Source of the DNA: DAOUEX01 sp034430235
GTDB taxonomy: Bacteria > Chloroflexota > Anaerolineae > UBA2200
NCBI GenBank assembly: GCA_964478075.1
Contig: CAYZGO010000036.1
Location: forward strand, 1 to 25,586
Direction: 5' to 3'
Length of the DNA stretch: 25,586 nt
Part shown: positions 7,727 to 15,074 of the stretch, one piece after another
How the letters are laid out: every line of letters begins with the position of its first letter
Numbering within the stretch: the stretch's first letter is position 1
Notes under the pieces: model-generated
Seen by the model: only the letters and a program-made list of their open reading frames with translations
Told to the model about the DNA's origin: nothing
Database searches by the model: none
Program-made: the position numbers and the translations under genes

Positions 7727-9070
7727 CTATAATGTTGTCAGATAGCGATCCAGTTCCCACGGCGTAACCTGGATGCGATATTCGTCCCATTCGAGACGCT
7801 TCGCCTCCAGGTAGCGGCGAAATGTGTGTTCACCTAATGCCTCAGCAATGACCTCATCCTGCTCCAGCTCCTTCAACGCTTCTTCCAGTGTGCCTGGCAG
7901 TGAAGCAATCTTGTGCGAGCGCAATTCCAGCGAATCGAACTCGTAGACGTTCTCCTCCACTGGCGGCGGCGGCATGAGATCGCGACGGATACCATCCAGG
8001 CCTGTCGCCAGCATCGCTGCAAATGCCAGATAAGGATTGGCACTTGGGTCCGGGCAGCGCAACTCGCAGCGCGCCGAACTCTCACCAAGGCCAGGCAGAT
8101 AGCCCGGGATGCGGATCAGTGCCGAGCGATTGATCTGTCCCCAGCAAATGTACACAGGGGCTTCATAGCCCGGAACAAGCCGCTTATAGGAGTTGACAGT
8201 AGGCGCCACTACTGCTGCCAGGGCACGTGCGTGCGCCATTTGTCCGGCAATGAAGCTGTAGGCAATATGCGATAAGCGGTAGCGATCGTCAGGATCATAG
8301 AAGGTATTGCACCCGTCCGGAGTGTACAGACTCTGATGGATATGCATACCCGAACCGAAGACACCGTGCAAAGGCTTGGGCATAAAAGTGGCATATAACC
8401 CTTCGCTCTGAGCTATGGCTCTGATAACGTAACGCAGTGTCACAACGGCATCAGCGCTCACCAGCCCATCAGCATAGTGGAAATCGATTTCGTGCTGCCC
8501 TGGTGCAACCTCGTGGTGCGTGGCCTCTATTTCAATGCCCATGGCCTGCAAGGTAAGGGTGATGCTATTGCGCACTTGAGAGGCCAGATCACGCGGCGAG
8601 AAGTCAAAGTAGCTTCCTATGTCCTGCGGCACCGGGCGTACGCGCGGCTCTCCATCCATCTTGAACAAGAAAAACTCTACTTCGGGCCCCGTATTGTACT
8701 GGAAACCCATCTCACGCGCCTCAGCCAGAACACGCTTGAGTATATGGCGAGGATCGCCCACGAATGGCTTCCCTTCTGTGTCGAACACGTCGCAGATGAG
8801 CCGCGCCGTTCGCTCACGCGTGGCCGTCCAGGGCAGCACACTGTACGTGCTGACGTCGGGACGCAAGACCATGTCACTTTCAGCGATTCGAGCAAAGCCC
8901 TCGATAGAGGAACCGTCAAAGTTCACCCCGTGCTCCAGTGCAGAGGCCAGCATCCCCACCGGAATGGTCACGTTCTTGACCGTGCCGAAGATGTCAGTGA
9001 ATTGCAGACTAATGAAGTACACCTGGTCAGCTTGAGCTCTCGCTATGATTACCTCTCCCTGCTCATCCAT
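7727..9070 (-). CDS. glnA: Glutamine synthetase type I
   Basis: GlnA joins ammonia and glutamate to glutamine with ATP in a cytoplasmic dodecamer. The 447 residues carry the family signatures in order: FDGSSIEGFARI, GPEVEFFLF, the ATP/metal segment HHEVAPGQHEIDF, KPLHGVFGSGMHIHQSL, and NRSALIRIP. The C-terminus WDEYRIQVTPWELDRYL is typical of the shorter GSI-alpha group common in Gram-positive bacteria, thermophiles and Chloroflexota. The length also fits that group. GGAGGAGAGGA lies just before the ATG at 9070. A hairpin with a T-rich tail lies about 30 bp upstream (see 9091-9128). No glnB/amtB neighbour is in the window. Whether the enzyme is adenylylated cannot be judged from sequence alone. 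Confidence 0.96.
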   Translation of the reverse strand: MDEQGEVIIARAQADQVYFISLQFTDIFGTVKNVTIPVGMLASALEHGVNFDGSSIEGFARIAESDMVLRPDVSTYSVLPWTATRERTARLICDVFDTEGKPFVGDPRHILKRVLAEAREMGFQYNTGPEVEFFLFKMDGEPRVRPVPQDIGSYFDFSPRDLASQVRNSITLTLQAMGIEIEATHHEVAPGQHEIDFHYADGLVSADAVVTLRYVIRAIAQSEGLYATFMPKPLHGVFGSGMHIHQSLYTPDGCNTFYDPDDRYRLSHIAYSFIAGQMAHARALAAVVAPTVNSYKRLVPGYEAPVYICWGQINRSALIRIPGYLPGLGESSARCELRCPDPSANPYLAFAAMLATGLDGIRRDLMPPPPVEENVYEFDSLELRSHKIASLPGTLEEALKELEQDEVIAEALGEHTFRRYLEAKRLEWDEYRIQVTPWELDRYLTTL

Positions 9071-9090
9071 TCCTCTCCTCCATTCATCCG

Positions 9091-9128
9091 AAAAGTGAAA
9101 GCGACGACCCCCAACCGGAGATCGTCGC
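9091..9128 (-). terminator. Terminator-like hairpin just upstream of glnA
   Basis: On the minus strand a 7-bp stem GCGACGA/TCGTCGC (9128-9122 with 9107-9101) is followed by TTTCACTTTT. It is about 140 bp after the stop of the DNRLRE gene and about 30 bp before glnA. It may end the upstream transcript or act as an attenuator in the glnA leader. Confidence 0.5.
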
Positions 9129-9264
9129 TGTTCTCCGCATGTTATGCCAGCGACAGCCCCTATTTATCTGGCTGCCAGCGGGCGTCGAAATCCACTTGCT
9201 GTGCCATGTAACTCGCGGTGCTCAGTCTATGTAGATTGGGCGCCGCCTAGCGCATTCGTCAGAA

Positions 9265-10632
9265 TCAGGCCTGGCCCGCACGCTTCTTCAGCAGGTACGA
9301 GCCCGCAACGCATATCAGTCCCAATATGGCCATTACGTTGCGCGCCGCCTCCAGCTGTGTCCAGGTAGCAAAGGCCTTCTCAACCTTGACCGTCTTTGTC
9401 CAATACCAAACGCCGGGTTCCACTGCAGTCACAGCGCCCGCACCCAAAGCTGGCTTCCACGCGAACAGCAGATCAAGGGATATCACTTGTGAACCGACGA
9501 TACGCGGCGTGACCGTCCATGACCAGGAGAGAGGATCTATCAAATCCTCCAACGTTTGCTCCGCCCGGGAATCGCTTGCAACGTCAAAGCCGGGCGCCGT
9601 CAAGTGCGCCGCGACGCTCAGATTGTACAACTGTGAAGTGCCCGCTAGCGCTGCCTCCGCTGTAGCAAGCCGAAATCCCATCGTGATCAGGTACGGATTG
9701 CCAACGTTCATTGCGTCCCGCCAGTGTACCTCAACCACACGCCGGGCAAGCGGCTGGCCTAGCGTAGCTGTGGGTTCAGCCGTTGGCGTGGCCGTCTGGG
9801 GCACAGGAGTGCGCGTGGGGGCGACAGGCTCGTACTTGATGGTCAGCTTGGGCCGCGAACTGACAGCAGGATGATCACTGGCAAAGAGAATGTGATGTGA
9901 GGGCAAAGCGGCCTCAAAGCTCTTGATAATCAAACCGTAGTTGTTGCCAGGATCACACAGCCAGTCTTGTACCAACCCTGTGACGTCAAACTCCAACCAC
10001 GACGGTGCTCTCTCCGCTGCCGCTTCGCTCCACGGCTCCGCATCGCGGTCCTGCGCCCCGTCGGCGCCTGGCTCCTGCCAGGGCTGATTCCAGGTCACGG
10101 CACAAGCCTCCCATTCGCGGCGGAGCAGGTAAGCGCCGATCACGGTTTCAGCACGTCCCTGCACCGCGTAGAGAGCCAATCTCGCTTCCTGGATGACAGA
10201 TGCGCTGTTGAGCCCGATGACCGAGTCAGGTAGTCCCGTGAGATCAAACCGCAACAGAAGGGCAGCTTTGTTGCTGGTGCCCACCGATAATTCGGGACTC
10301 TGGCAGAAGTTGTCGTCTGGCAGATATATCAGTATGTAGGTATCAGCGCACCCGTTGTAGCCCGCAAGACCCTGCTGCAAGACCGCGACAGAAGGTATTC
10401 GGGTGGCGGCTTGCGCAGGCAACGGTGTCGCAGTTGGAGATGACATGACGGCAGGAGCGGCAGAGAGCATCGCTGTGGGCACCGGCAAGTCCAGAACTCC
10501 TGGCTCCAGGGGGAAGATGTCCACCACAGGAGCAGCACGCAAGAGGAGAGGTAGAAGCGTCAGCAAAAGGGCCACGGCCAAGGCGACAATGCCCACAAGC
10601 AATAGCAAACGTCGTATGGTAGCTGGTTGCAT
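9265..10632 (-). CDS. Membrane-anchored DNRLRE-domain surface protein
   Basis: The 455-residue protein starts with MQPATIRR and a long hydrophobic segment (about 8-31), an N-terminal anchor or signal. A low-complexity Pro/Ala/Thr stretch follows. Residues about 93-268 look like a DNRLRE domain (CADTYILIYLPDDNF ... KAALLLRFDLTGLP ... WLEFDVTGLVQDW ... YGLIIKS ... PKLTIKYE), a beta-rich module of secreted and cell-wall proteins. A Thr/Pro linker (270-292) leads to a second extracellular domain (296-410), then a hydrophobic segment (about 431-448) and a basic tail KKRAGQA. The frame is open to 10737, but the promoter at 10673-10701 would start transcription near 10666, so ATG 10632 with AGGAG upstream is chosen. 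It is likely an exported, anchored protein; the ligand is unknown. Confidence 0.8.
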   Translation of the reverse strand: MQPATIRRLLLLVGIVALAVALLLTLLPLLLRAAPVVDIFPLEPGVLDLPVPTAMLSAAPAVMSSPTATPLPAQAATRIPSVAVLQQGLAGYNGCADTYILIYLPDDNFCQSPELSVGTSNKAALLLRFDLTGLPDSVIGLNSASVIQEARLALYAVQGRAETVIGAYLLRREWEACAVTWNQPWQEPGADGAQDRDAEPWSEAAAERAPSWLEFDVTGLVQDWLCDPGNNYGLIIKSFEAALPSHHILFASDHPAVSSRPKLTIKYEPVAPTRTPVPQTATPTAEPTATLGQPLARRVVEVHWRDAMNVGNPYLITMGFRLATAEAALAGTSQLYNLSVAAHLTAPGFDVASDSRAEQTLEDLIDPLSWSWTVTPRIVGSQVISLDLLFAWKPALGAGAVTAVEPGVWYWTKTVKVEKAFATWTQLEAARNVMAILGLICVAGSYLLKKRAGQA

Positions 10633-10672
10633 AAGAGCTGGTCTCCTGACAAGGAATTGGATGAACATCATG

Positions 10673-10701
10673 ATTATAGCACAGAATAACGGCTTTTCCA
10701 A
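10673..10701 (-). promoter_or_regulatory. Promoter of the DNRLRE gene
   Basis: On the minus strand TTGGAA (10701-10696), a 17-bp spacer and a perfect TATAAT (10678-10673). It decides the start of the gene, because upstream ATGs would fall at or before the expected transcript start near 10666. Confidence 0.65.
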
Positions 10702-10730
10702 TACTTGCCATCCCTCATCCTGCAACCGTT

Positions 10731-10759
10731 TTGACACCCCATTCCTTCTGTGCGATAAT
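10731..10759 (+). promoter_or_regulatory. Promoter of the lipoprotein-comF pair
   Basis: A perfect TTGACA (10731-10736), 17-bp spacer and GATAAT (10754-10759), with a start near 10766. It is divergent from the DNRLRE promoter; the two -35 boxes are about 30 bp apart. Confidence 0.7.
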
Positions 10760-10774
10760 ATGCACTGAACGCGC

Positions 10775-10807
10775 AGACTTCCGAGGTTTTAGAAACTTCG
10801 GAAGTCT
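10775..10807. repeat. 33-bp palindrome in the 5' leader
   Basis: Arms AGACTTCCGAGGTTT (10775-10789) and AAACTTCGGAAGTCT (10793-10807) pair over 15 positions with one mismatch around the loop TAG. There is no T-run after it, so it is not a normal terminator. It begins about ten bases after the predicted transcript start. It resembles dispersed palindromes of Chloroflexota genomes; related half-sites (GAAGTCT) occur at 456-481. Confidence 0.75.
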
Positions 10808-10876
10808 AAGGTCAACACCGCCTACCTCGTCAAGCCAGGTGAACAACGGCGAGGCGGCGCAAAGAGGACGTATCCA

Positions 10877-11428
10877 ATGTACAAGCGGGCAGAGCGGCCA
10901 CGCCAGCCGCCATCTTGCCACGCAAGATCAATCCTGGGAAGCGCCTTGCTCGGCATAGCCCTCATCTTGCTATCCGTGGCATGCGCGGGCCAGTATACAA
11001 CAGAGCATCTGTACGCCATCGGCCAGACAGCCGAGATAGATGGATGGCGGGTCACGGTGCACAGCTTCTCCGTACTGCCCGCAGACCGATGGCATCAGCC
11101 CACAGAAGGCCACGTTCTCTGCGCAGTGGAGTTGACGCTGGAGAATCAGAGCGAACGAATCCGCTTCGTCATGCACGAAAAGCAAATGACACTGCTCGAC
11201 GGCGATGGCCGGGCTTATGCGCCAGACCGCACTGCGGCCCTGGTGGCAGCACGTCTGCAGCAGTGGCTCGTCCCAGACGGTGAACTGAGTATCGGGGAGA
11301 GGGCACGTGGGGCAGCGGCCTACCAGATTCCGAGCGAGGCTCAAGGGGTGCGTTGGGTTTTCCGAAGCAGCCTCTTCCCGTGGGCCCGAAGCGTCACCTT
11401 CGTATTGGGGAAGGTGGCCCAGCAATGA
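10877..11428 (+). CDS. DUF4352-like lipoprotein
   Basis: The 183-residue protein has a basic start, a hydrophobic segment (about 19-35) and a lipobox ending S-V-A-Cys36, so it is exported and lipid-anchored. The mature part is beta-rich: YAIGQTAEIDGWRVTVHSF, GHVLCAVELTLENQSE and TLLDGDGRAYAPD follow the pattern of the immunoglobulin-like DUF4352 domain. GAGG lies nine bases before ATG 10877. Its last codons overlap the comF start (ATGA, 11425-11428), so the two are translated in tandem. The role is unknown; there is no functional link to comF apart from transcription. Confidence 0.75.
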   Translation: MYKRAERPRQPPSCHARSILGSALLGIALILLSVACAGQYTTEHLYAIGQTAEIDGWRVTVHSFSVLPADRWHQPTEGHVLCAVELTLENQSERIRFVMHEKQMTLLDGDGRAYAPDRTAALVAARLQQWLVPDGELSIGERARGAAAYQIPSEAQGVRWVFRSSLFPWARSVTFVLGKVAQQ

Positions 11429-12129
11429 CGGCTAAAGGTTCCGGCAGCAACGCGGACATACCCCATCGCACGCGCGCGACCACGCATCGCCTTGGCGAAA
11501 GGTTATGGAACCTGCTCTTTCCTCCTCAGTGTGTGGCCTGCGGCACACGCGGAAGCTGGCTGTGCGCTTCTTGCACAACACAGATAGAGTTTTTCAAATC
11601 GCCGTCGGAGCAGAGTTTACGTATTGATGAAATCCCGCCGTTGCGGGGCGTCCGTTCGGCTGCTCGCTTGAGCGGCCCACTGCGGGAAGCCGTTCACAGC
11701 TTCAAATACAAAGGCCTGCGCGCACTGGCACGCACACTGGGCGAGATGCTGTATGAATGCTGGAATGCCGAGCCCTGGCCGGTGGACGTCATTGTGCCAG
11801 TGCCACTACACCCCAGCCGGCTGCGCGAGCGCGGCTACAACCAATCAGGGCTGCTGGCCCACGAGCTTGCCCGCCGCTCCGGCTTGCGCGTCGCAGAGCG
11901 GGTACTGCTGCGCATCACACCCACCCGTCCCCAGGTCGGCTTGAACGCCGAGGAGCGGGCTGAGAACGTGCGCGACGCTTTCCGCTGCTGCGACGAAAGT
12001 CTGCGCGGCCTGCAAGTATTGCTGGTGGACGACGTGCTGACCACAGGCGCGACGCTGCGCGCCTGCGCCCACGCCCTGTTACAGGGCGATGCCCGTGCAG
12101 TCTGGGGGCTGACTCTGGCCCATGAGTAG
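11425..12129 (+). CDS. comF: ComF family phosphoribosyltransferase-like protein
   Basis: ComF/GntX proteins have an N-terminal zinc finger and a type I phosphoribosyltransferase domain and are linked to DNA uptake in competent bacteria. Here Cys36-x2-Cys39 and Cys47-x2-Cys50 (CVACG ... CASC) form the finger, HSFKYKG and VPVPLHPSRLRERGYNQS follow, and VLLVDDVLTTGAT (about 198-210) is the PRPP-binding loop. The 234-residue length is normal. The frame is open further upstream, but ATG 11425 overlaps the lipoprotein stop and has AAGGTGG upstream. It converges on the dehydrogenase gene with nine bases between stops. In bacteria without other com genes nearby its exact role is uncertain. Confidence 0.9.
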   Translation: MTAKGSGSNADIPHRTRATTHRLGERLWNLLFPPQCVACGTRGSWLCASCTTQIEFFKSPSEQSLRIDEIPPLRGVRSAARLSGPLREAVHSFKYKGLRALARTLGEMLYECWNAEPWPVDVIVPVPLHPSRLRERGYNQSGLLAHELARRSGLRVAERVLLRITPTRPQVGLNAEERAENVRDAFRCCDESLRGLQVLLVDDVLTTGATLRACAHALLQGDARAVWGLTLAHE

Positions 12130-12138
12130 TACCGCAGC

Positions 12139-13305
12139 CTATGCCACAGCCTGCGCGAGCGGCAGGCCCCGCCTACGCCATTCAGCAACAAAGGCCGCAC
12201 CATCCACGGCCACCTCCAGCGGCACTGCCCCACGCGGCGTCCGTCCCGCAGCCATCAGGTGAGCAACGATGGCCGCCGGGAAGCCAGTCGTGCGCTCCAT
12301 GGCCCGAAAGCCCGTGACTTTGTCATAGAAGTCTATCACTTCCAGCTTTGCTTCTGCTCTGCGCCCATCTGCTGTCTGCCCACTGCACAGGACGCGTAAG
12401 ACGACAATGTCCTCGTCTTCAGGGAAGGCGATCTTGGGCTCCAGCAGCGCGTGAAAGACCTCTCGCGGCACAATGGACACGTCCCCCACCTGCATAGGCT
12501 TTTCCCCCAGCAGGCCGAGGTCGGCGAAGGCTTTGAAAGCAGCGTAATGGCCAGGATAGCGCACGGTCTTTTCTTCGTAGGTCTGCAGCTTGCCTTTAAA
12601 CGTCCAGGGGCAGGTGGACGTCCCCCCTGCGGTGACGAAAGCCTCACAGCGCCCGACAGGCATGGGAAAGTCAATGGGCTCCAACTCGGAGAAGACCGGC
12701 ACCTCGACAATCTCGCTGTCGCGTAGATAGGTCGCCGTGCCAGCGTACTCGTTGCTGAGGCCAGCGATGTTGAAGGTCAGCAGGTAGTCAAACGGAGGAC
12801 GTGGATGGAGGGGCAATCCCCCGACAAAGATGCGCACGTGCTGCGGCTTGGCCATGAGGCTCATGGCATAAACGGCCAGGGTATTGCCCATGCCAGGCAT
12901 CAGGCCACAGTCCGGTATGATGGACACGCCAGCGGCCTTGGCTTCATTGTCTAAGGCCAGCTCCTGCCACACCACTTCGGTGTTGCCGCCCAGATCGCAC
13001 ATGCTGGCTCCAGCCTCGATAGCCGCTCTGGCCACATCCAGGTTGAAGCGATAGGGCACGGCGCTCACCAGCGCATCCACGCCGCGCAGCAGGCGCAGCA
13101 GAGCCGCGTGGTCGCGTACGTCCACGGCCTCAGCTTGCACCAGGTCACGCTGCAGCAAAGCGTTCACCCTGGCTGCCGCCTCTTGCGCCAGGCTCGCATC
13201 CCGATCCGCGATCACCAGGCTCTGTGCTTCTCCATACCGTGCCAGGTCGTAGGCTGCGCCTGTCCCCTGCCGTCCAGCGCCCAACACTGCGTAGTTGTAG
13301 CCCAT
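12139..13305 (-). CDS. Saccharopine dehydrogenase family oxidoreductase, lysine 6-dehydrogenase-like
   Basis: The 388 residues start with a Rossmann motif, YAVLGAGRQGTGAAYDLA (G9-x-G11-x2-G14), for NAD(P). VSAVPYRFNLDVARAAIEAGASMCDLGGNTE and IIPDCGLMPGMGNTLA are the conserved middle of the saccharopine dehydrogenase/lysine 6-dehydrogenase family, followed by the C-terminal domain (GHYAAFKAFADLGLL). Length and motifs are closest to single-domain lysine 6-dehydrogenases, which oxidatively deaminate L-lysine to the semialdehyde, but saccharopine reductase or another amino-acid dehydrogenase is possible. AGGAGG lies seven bases before ATG 13305. A putative small ORF and a promoter lie directly upstream. 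Confidence 0.82.
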   Translation of the reverse strand: MGYNYAVLGAGRQGTGAAYDLARYGEAQSLVIADRDASLAQEAAARVNALLQRDLVQAEAVDVRDHAALLRLLRGVDALVSAVPYRFNLDVARAAIEAGASMCDLGGNTEVVWQELALDNEAKAAGVSIIPDCGLMPGMGNTLAVYAMSLMAKPQHVRIFVGGLPLHPRPPFDYLLTFNIAGLSNEYAGTATYLRDSEIVEVPVFSELEPIDFPMPVGRCEAFVTAGGTSTCPWTFKGKLQTYEEKTVRYPGHYAAFKAFADLGLLGEKPMQVGDVSIVPREVFHALLEPKIAFPEDEDIVVLRVLCSGQTADGRRAEAKLEVIDFYDKVTGFRAMERTTGFPAAIVAHLMAAGRTPRGAVPLEVAVDGAAFVAEWRRRGLPLAQAVA

Positions 13306-13347
13306 TTGAATGCCTCCTGTGAATCCGTTGCCATCCGATGTTGTGGA

Positions 13348-13485
13348 CTACATTGCCCCCAAAGCTTCCAGTTGCTCCTCCGCCTGCTGCCGCCAGTAGG
13401 GATCGCTGCTCAGCTCCAGAAGCTTCTCAATCGGCAACGGCCTTTCCGCTACAGAACCGAACCACCTGTGGTTGTTGTCAGCCAT
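13348..13485 (-). CDS. Putative 45-residue peptide upstream of the dehydrogenase
   Basis: On the minus strand ATG 13485 opens a 45-codon frame ending in TAG 13350-13348, 42 bp before the dehydrogenase start. The peptide begins MADNNHRWFGSVAERPLP and ends with an amphipathic helix (IEKLLELSSDPYWRQQAEEQ), which looks protein-like. An in-frame GTG lies nine bases earlier. The ribosome site is weak (AGG about eight bases from the ATG). It sits between a good promoter and the dehydrogenase, so it could be a leader peptide or a small partner. It matches no family I know. Without homologues it stays a prediction. Confidence 0.42.
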   Translation of the reverse strand: MADNNHRWFGSVAERPLPIEKLLELSSDPYWRQQAEEQLEALGAM

Positions 13486-13522
13486 CTGCGACACCTGCTG
13501 GCGTAGGATGCAGGCAGCAAAT

Positions 13523-13543
13523 GCTTCAGCCGCCCGCTGAAGC
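13523..13543. repeat. Perfect 8-bp inverted repeat in the dehydrogenase leader
   Basis: GCTTCAGC and GCTGAAGC flank CGCCC. In the minus-strand transcript it would form a hairpin about 15 bases from the predicted start and 38 bases before the small ORF. Confidence 0.55.
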
Positions 13544-13562
13544 CAAAAGCCACCGCTAATTC

Positions 13563-13591
13563 ATTTTACGATAAGCGACCAAATTGTGCAA
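13563..13591 (-). promoter_or_regulatory. Promoter of the small ORF-dehydrogenase unit
   Basis: On the minus strand TTGCAC (13591-13586) and TAAAAT (13568-13563) are separated by 17 bp. The expected start is near 13556. Confidence 0.6.
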
Positions 13592-13619
13592 AGAGAACTC
13601 GGCCCTCTGCAAATAGGAG

Positions 13620-13651
13620 AAGGGGCGTGAACACATGCGTTCACGCCCCTT
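13620..13651 (-). terminator. Terminator hairpin of the lipoprotein gene
   Basis: A perfect 13-bp stem, AAGGGGCGTGAAC/GTTCACGCCCCTT, with a 6-base loop lies 32 bp after the stop at 13684. Read on the minus strand it is followed by CTCCTATTT, a weak T-rich tail. Confidence 0.7.
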
Positions 13652-13683
13652 GGATCAACGCCGCCCCCATTGGTTACGAAAAG

Positions 13684-14751
13684 CTACTCACCCACCATGA
13701 CGATGACGCTGGTCTCGCCGTCTTCCGTCTCGATCATGACCTGGGCTGTGCGCTCGGCCTTGGTGAAAGACATCATGCCCGGAATGACGCTCTCGCCCTT
13801 GGTCCAACCTTCGGCTGGCATCTGCGCCTCGTAGAAGGCCGTGACCTCCTCTACGCTCCTGGTGGTCTTGTAGGTAACAATGCCAGAGATAGCAGTCAAC
13901 TCGGTCGCACCGTCGATAATGGGGATGTCCTCCGGCATGGCTGGCCCCACGCCCTCGGGTGCTTGGATAGTGATGGGCTTGTTGATATCCGTGAGGTCAA
14001 AGGCCAGGTCGAGCTTTCCCTCCTCGCCGCCGCCAATTGTCAGATTCTTGCCCTCGTAGTGCACCCCGTACTTGACCACGACGTTGAACTCTGGAGAAAC
14101 CCACACATCGCCCTTGGCCTTGGCGATAACACCCAGGCCAAGATCCGCTCCGAGGCTGCTCTCGTCAAAAGTATAGTGGTTAGTCGACACGCCATTGACC
14201 ATCACGTTCTTTTGCACCAGCGTCCCCCGGTTCCCTGAGACCAGATGCAGGGGGTTGCTAAGGAACAGGTTACCTCCGAAGATGTCCTCCTCACTGGTGG
14301 TCATGGCGATCCACCCTGAACCAGTGTTCATGTAAGTATCTTTGCCGATCTGAATGAACTCCAGACCGCCCTCTTCTGTTTTCAATTCTCCAGCGCCGGT
14401 GCCGGTCCACACGAGGCGATGCGCTGGCGGCTGCCTGACAAAGTCCTCCAGCACTTCCCAGGAGCCAGTCTCCTTCTGCCCAGCCTTGATGCTTTCCCAT
14501 TGGAAAGTAGAGTGCGCACGGTAGCTGTTCAGACCAGAGAGGTCAGATGCCTGGCCCAAATTGTACTCCCCGGCCTCTGCCGTAGCCGGAACAGGGGGCT
14601 GCGTGTTTGTCGGTCGGGGCGCAGCCGGGGTACTGGTCGCTCTTGGGGGTGGCGCGGAGTCGGGTTTCTGCGAACCGCCGCTCCCGCAGGCTACAAGTAA
14701 CAGAGACACAACCAGTGTTAGCGTGCCAAGAACTTTCACTTTCATCTTCAT
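13684..14751 (-). CDS. Lipoprotein with a LppX/LolA-like beta fold
   Basis: The 355-residue protein starts MKMKVKVLGT and has a lipobox L-V-A-Cys22, then a Ser/Pro/Thr-rich linker (about 24-60) typical of Chloroflexota surface lipoproteins. Residues about 75-270 (SYRAHSTFQWES, GLEFIQIGKDTYMNTGSGWIAM, VNGVSTNHYTFD, GDVWVSPEFNVVVKYGVHYEG) follow the pattern of LppX/LprG or LolA-like lipid-binding beta barrels: a measured property, a residue-by-residue beta meander and a YxFD element. The C-terminal part (TRSVEEVTAFYEAQMPAEGW) resembles a small domain found on other lipoproteins. AAGGAGGG precedes the ATG. It is probably a cell-surface lipid- or ligand-binding protein; this is inference by pattern. 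Confidence 0.75.
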   Translation of the reverse strand: MKMKVKVLGTLTLVVSLLLVACGSGGSQKPDSAPPPRATSTPAAPRPTNTQPPVPATAEAGEYNLGQASDLSGLNSYRAHSTFQWESIKAGQKETGSWEVLEDFVRQPPAHRLVWTGTGAGELKTEEGGLEFIQIGKDTYMNTGSGWIAMTTSEEDIFGGNLFLSNPLHLVSGNRGTLVQKNVMVNGVSTNHYTFDESSLGADLGLGVIAKAKGDVWVSPEFNVVVKYGVHYEGKNLTIGGGEEGKLDLAFDLTDINKPITIQAPEGVGPAMPEDIPIIDGATELTAISGIVTYKTTRSVEEVTAFYEAQMPAEGWTKGESVIPGMMSFTKAERTAQVMIETEDGETSVIVMVGE

Positions 14752-14941
14752 GGTACCCTCCTTGTAGAGTATGCTTCTCGGGGTCAGATCAGGTTAGTCA
14801 CCTTGACGCCAGCGCTTCCAATAGGGAAGCTTAGGGATCAAACCAGGCCGCTCATTCTTGGTGTCGGTCTCTGATACCCTTCCAATGCAGAATGATATGT
14901 TACTGGCATCCCTTTACAAGACCCGCAATATGGATGAGCCC

Positions 14942-14970
14942 ATTATACGAGAAAAGGACAGATTGTTCAA
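14942..14970 (-). promoter_or_regulatory. Promoter of the 13684-14751 lipoprotein gene
   Basis: On the minus strand TTGAAC (14970-14965), 17-bp spacer and a perfect TATAAT (14947-14942). The leader to ATG 14751 would be about 185 nt and contains GCTTCC/GGAAGC (14815-14831 region) as a small stem. No gene is seen in 14752-15074. Confidence 0.65.
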
Positions 14971-14990
14971 GTTACGCTTACGGCCTGACT

Positions 14991-15019
14991 TTGGCAAACT
15001 GGCTCTCTCAAGTTATAAT
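14991..15019 (+). promoter_or_regulatory. Promoter of the CpXC gene
   Basis: TTGGCA (14991-14996), 17-bp spacer and a perfect TATAAT (15014-15019). Its -35 box is 20 bp from that of the divergent lipoprotein promoter, so one regulator or one bend could affect both. Confidence 0.7.
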
Positions 15020-15074
15020 CTCTCGACTATCTTGACGAGCCTGCCTTGCCATCCGGCTCTGAACAGGAGCATAC

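Noticed and set aside
9265..10737. Longer N-terminus (start 10737) for the DNRLRE protein
   Set aside because: The extra 35 codons cover the promoter at 10673-10701; ATG 10632 starts a normal signal/anchor segment.
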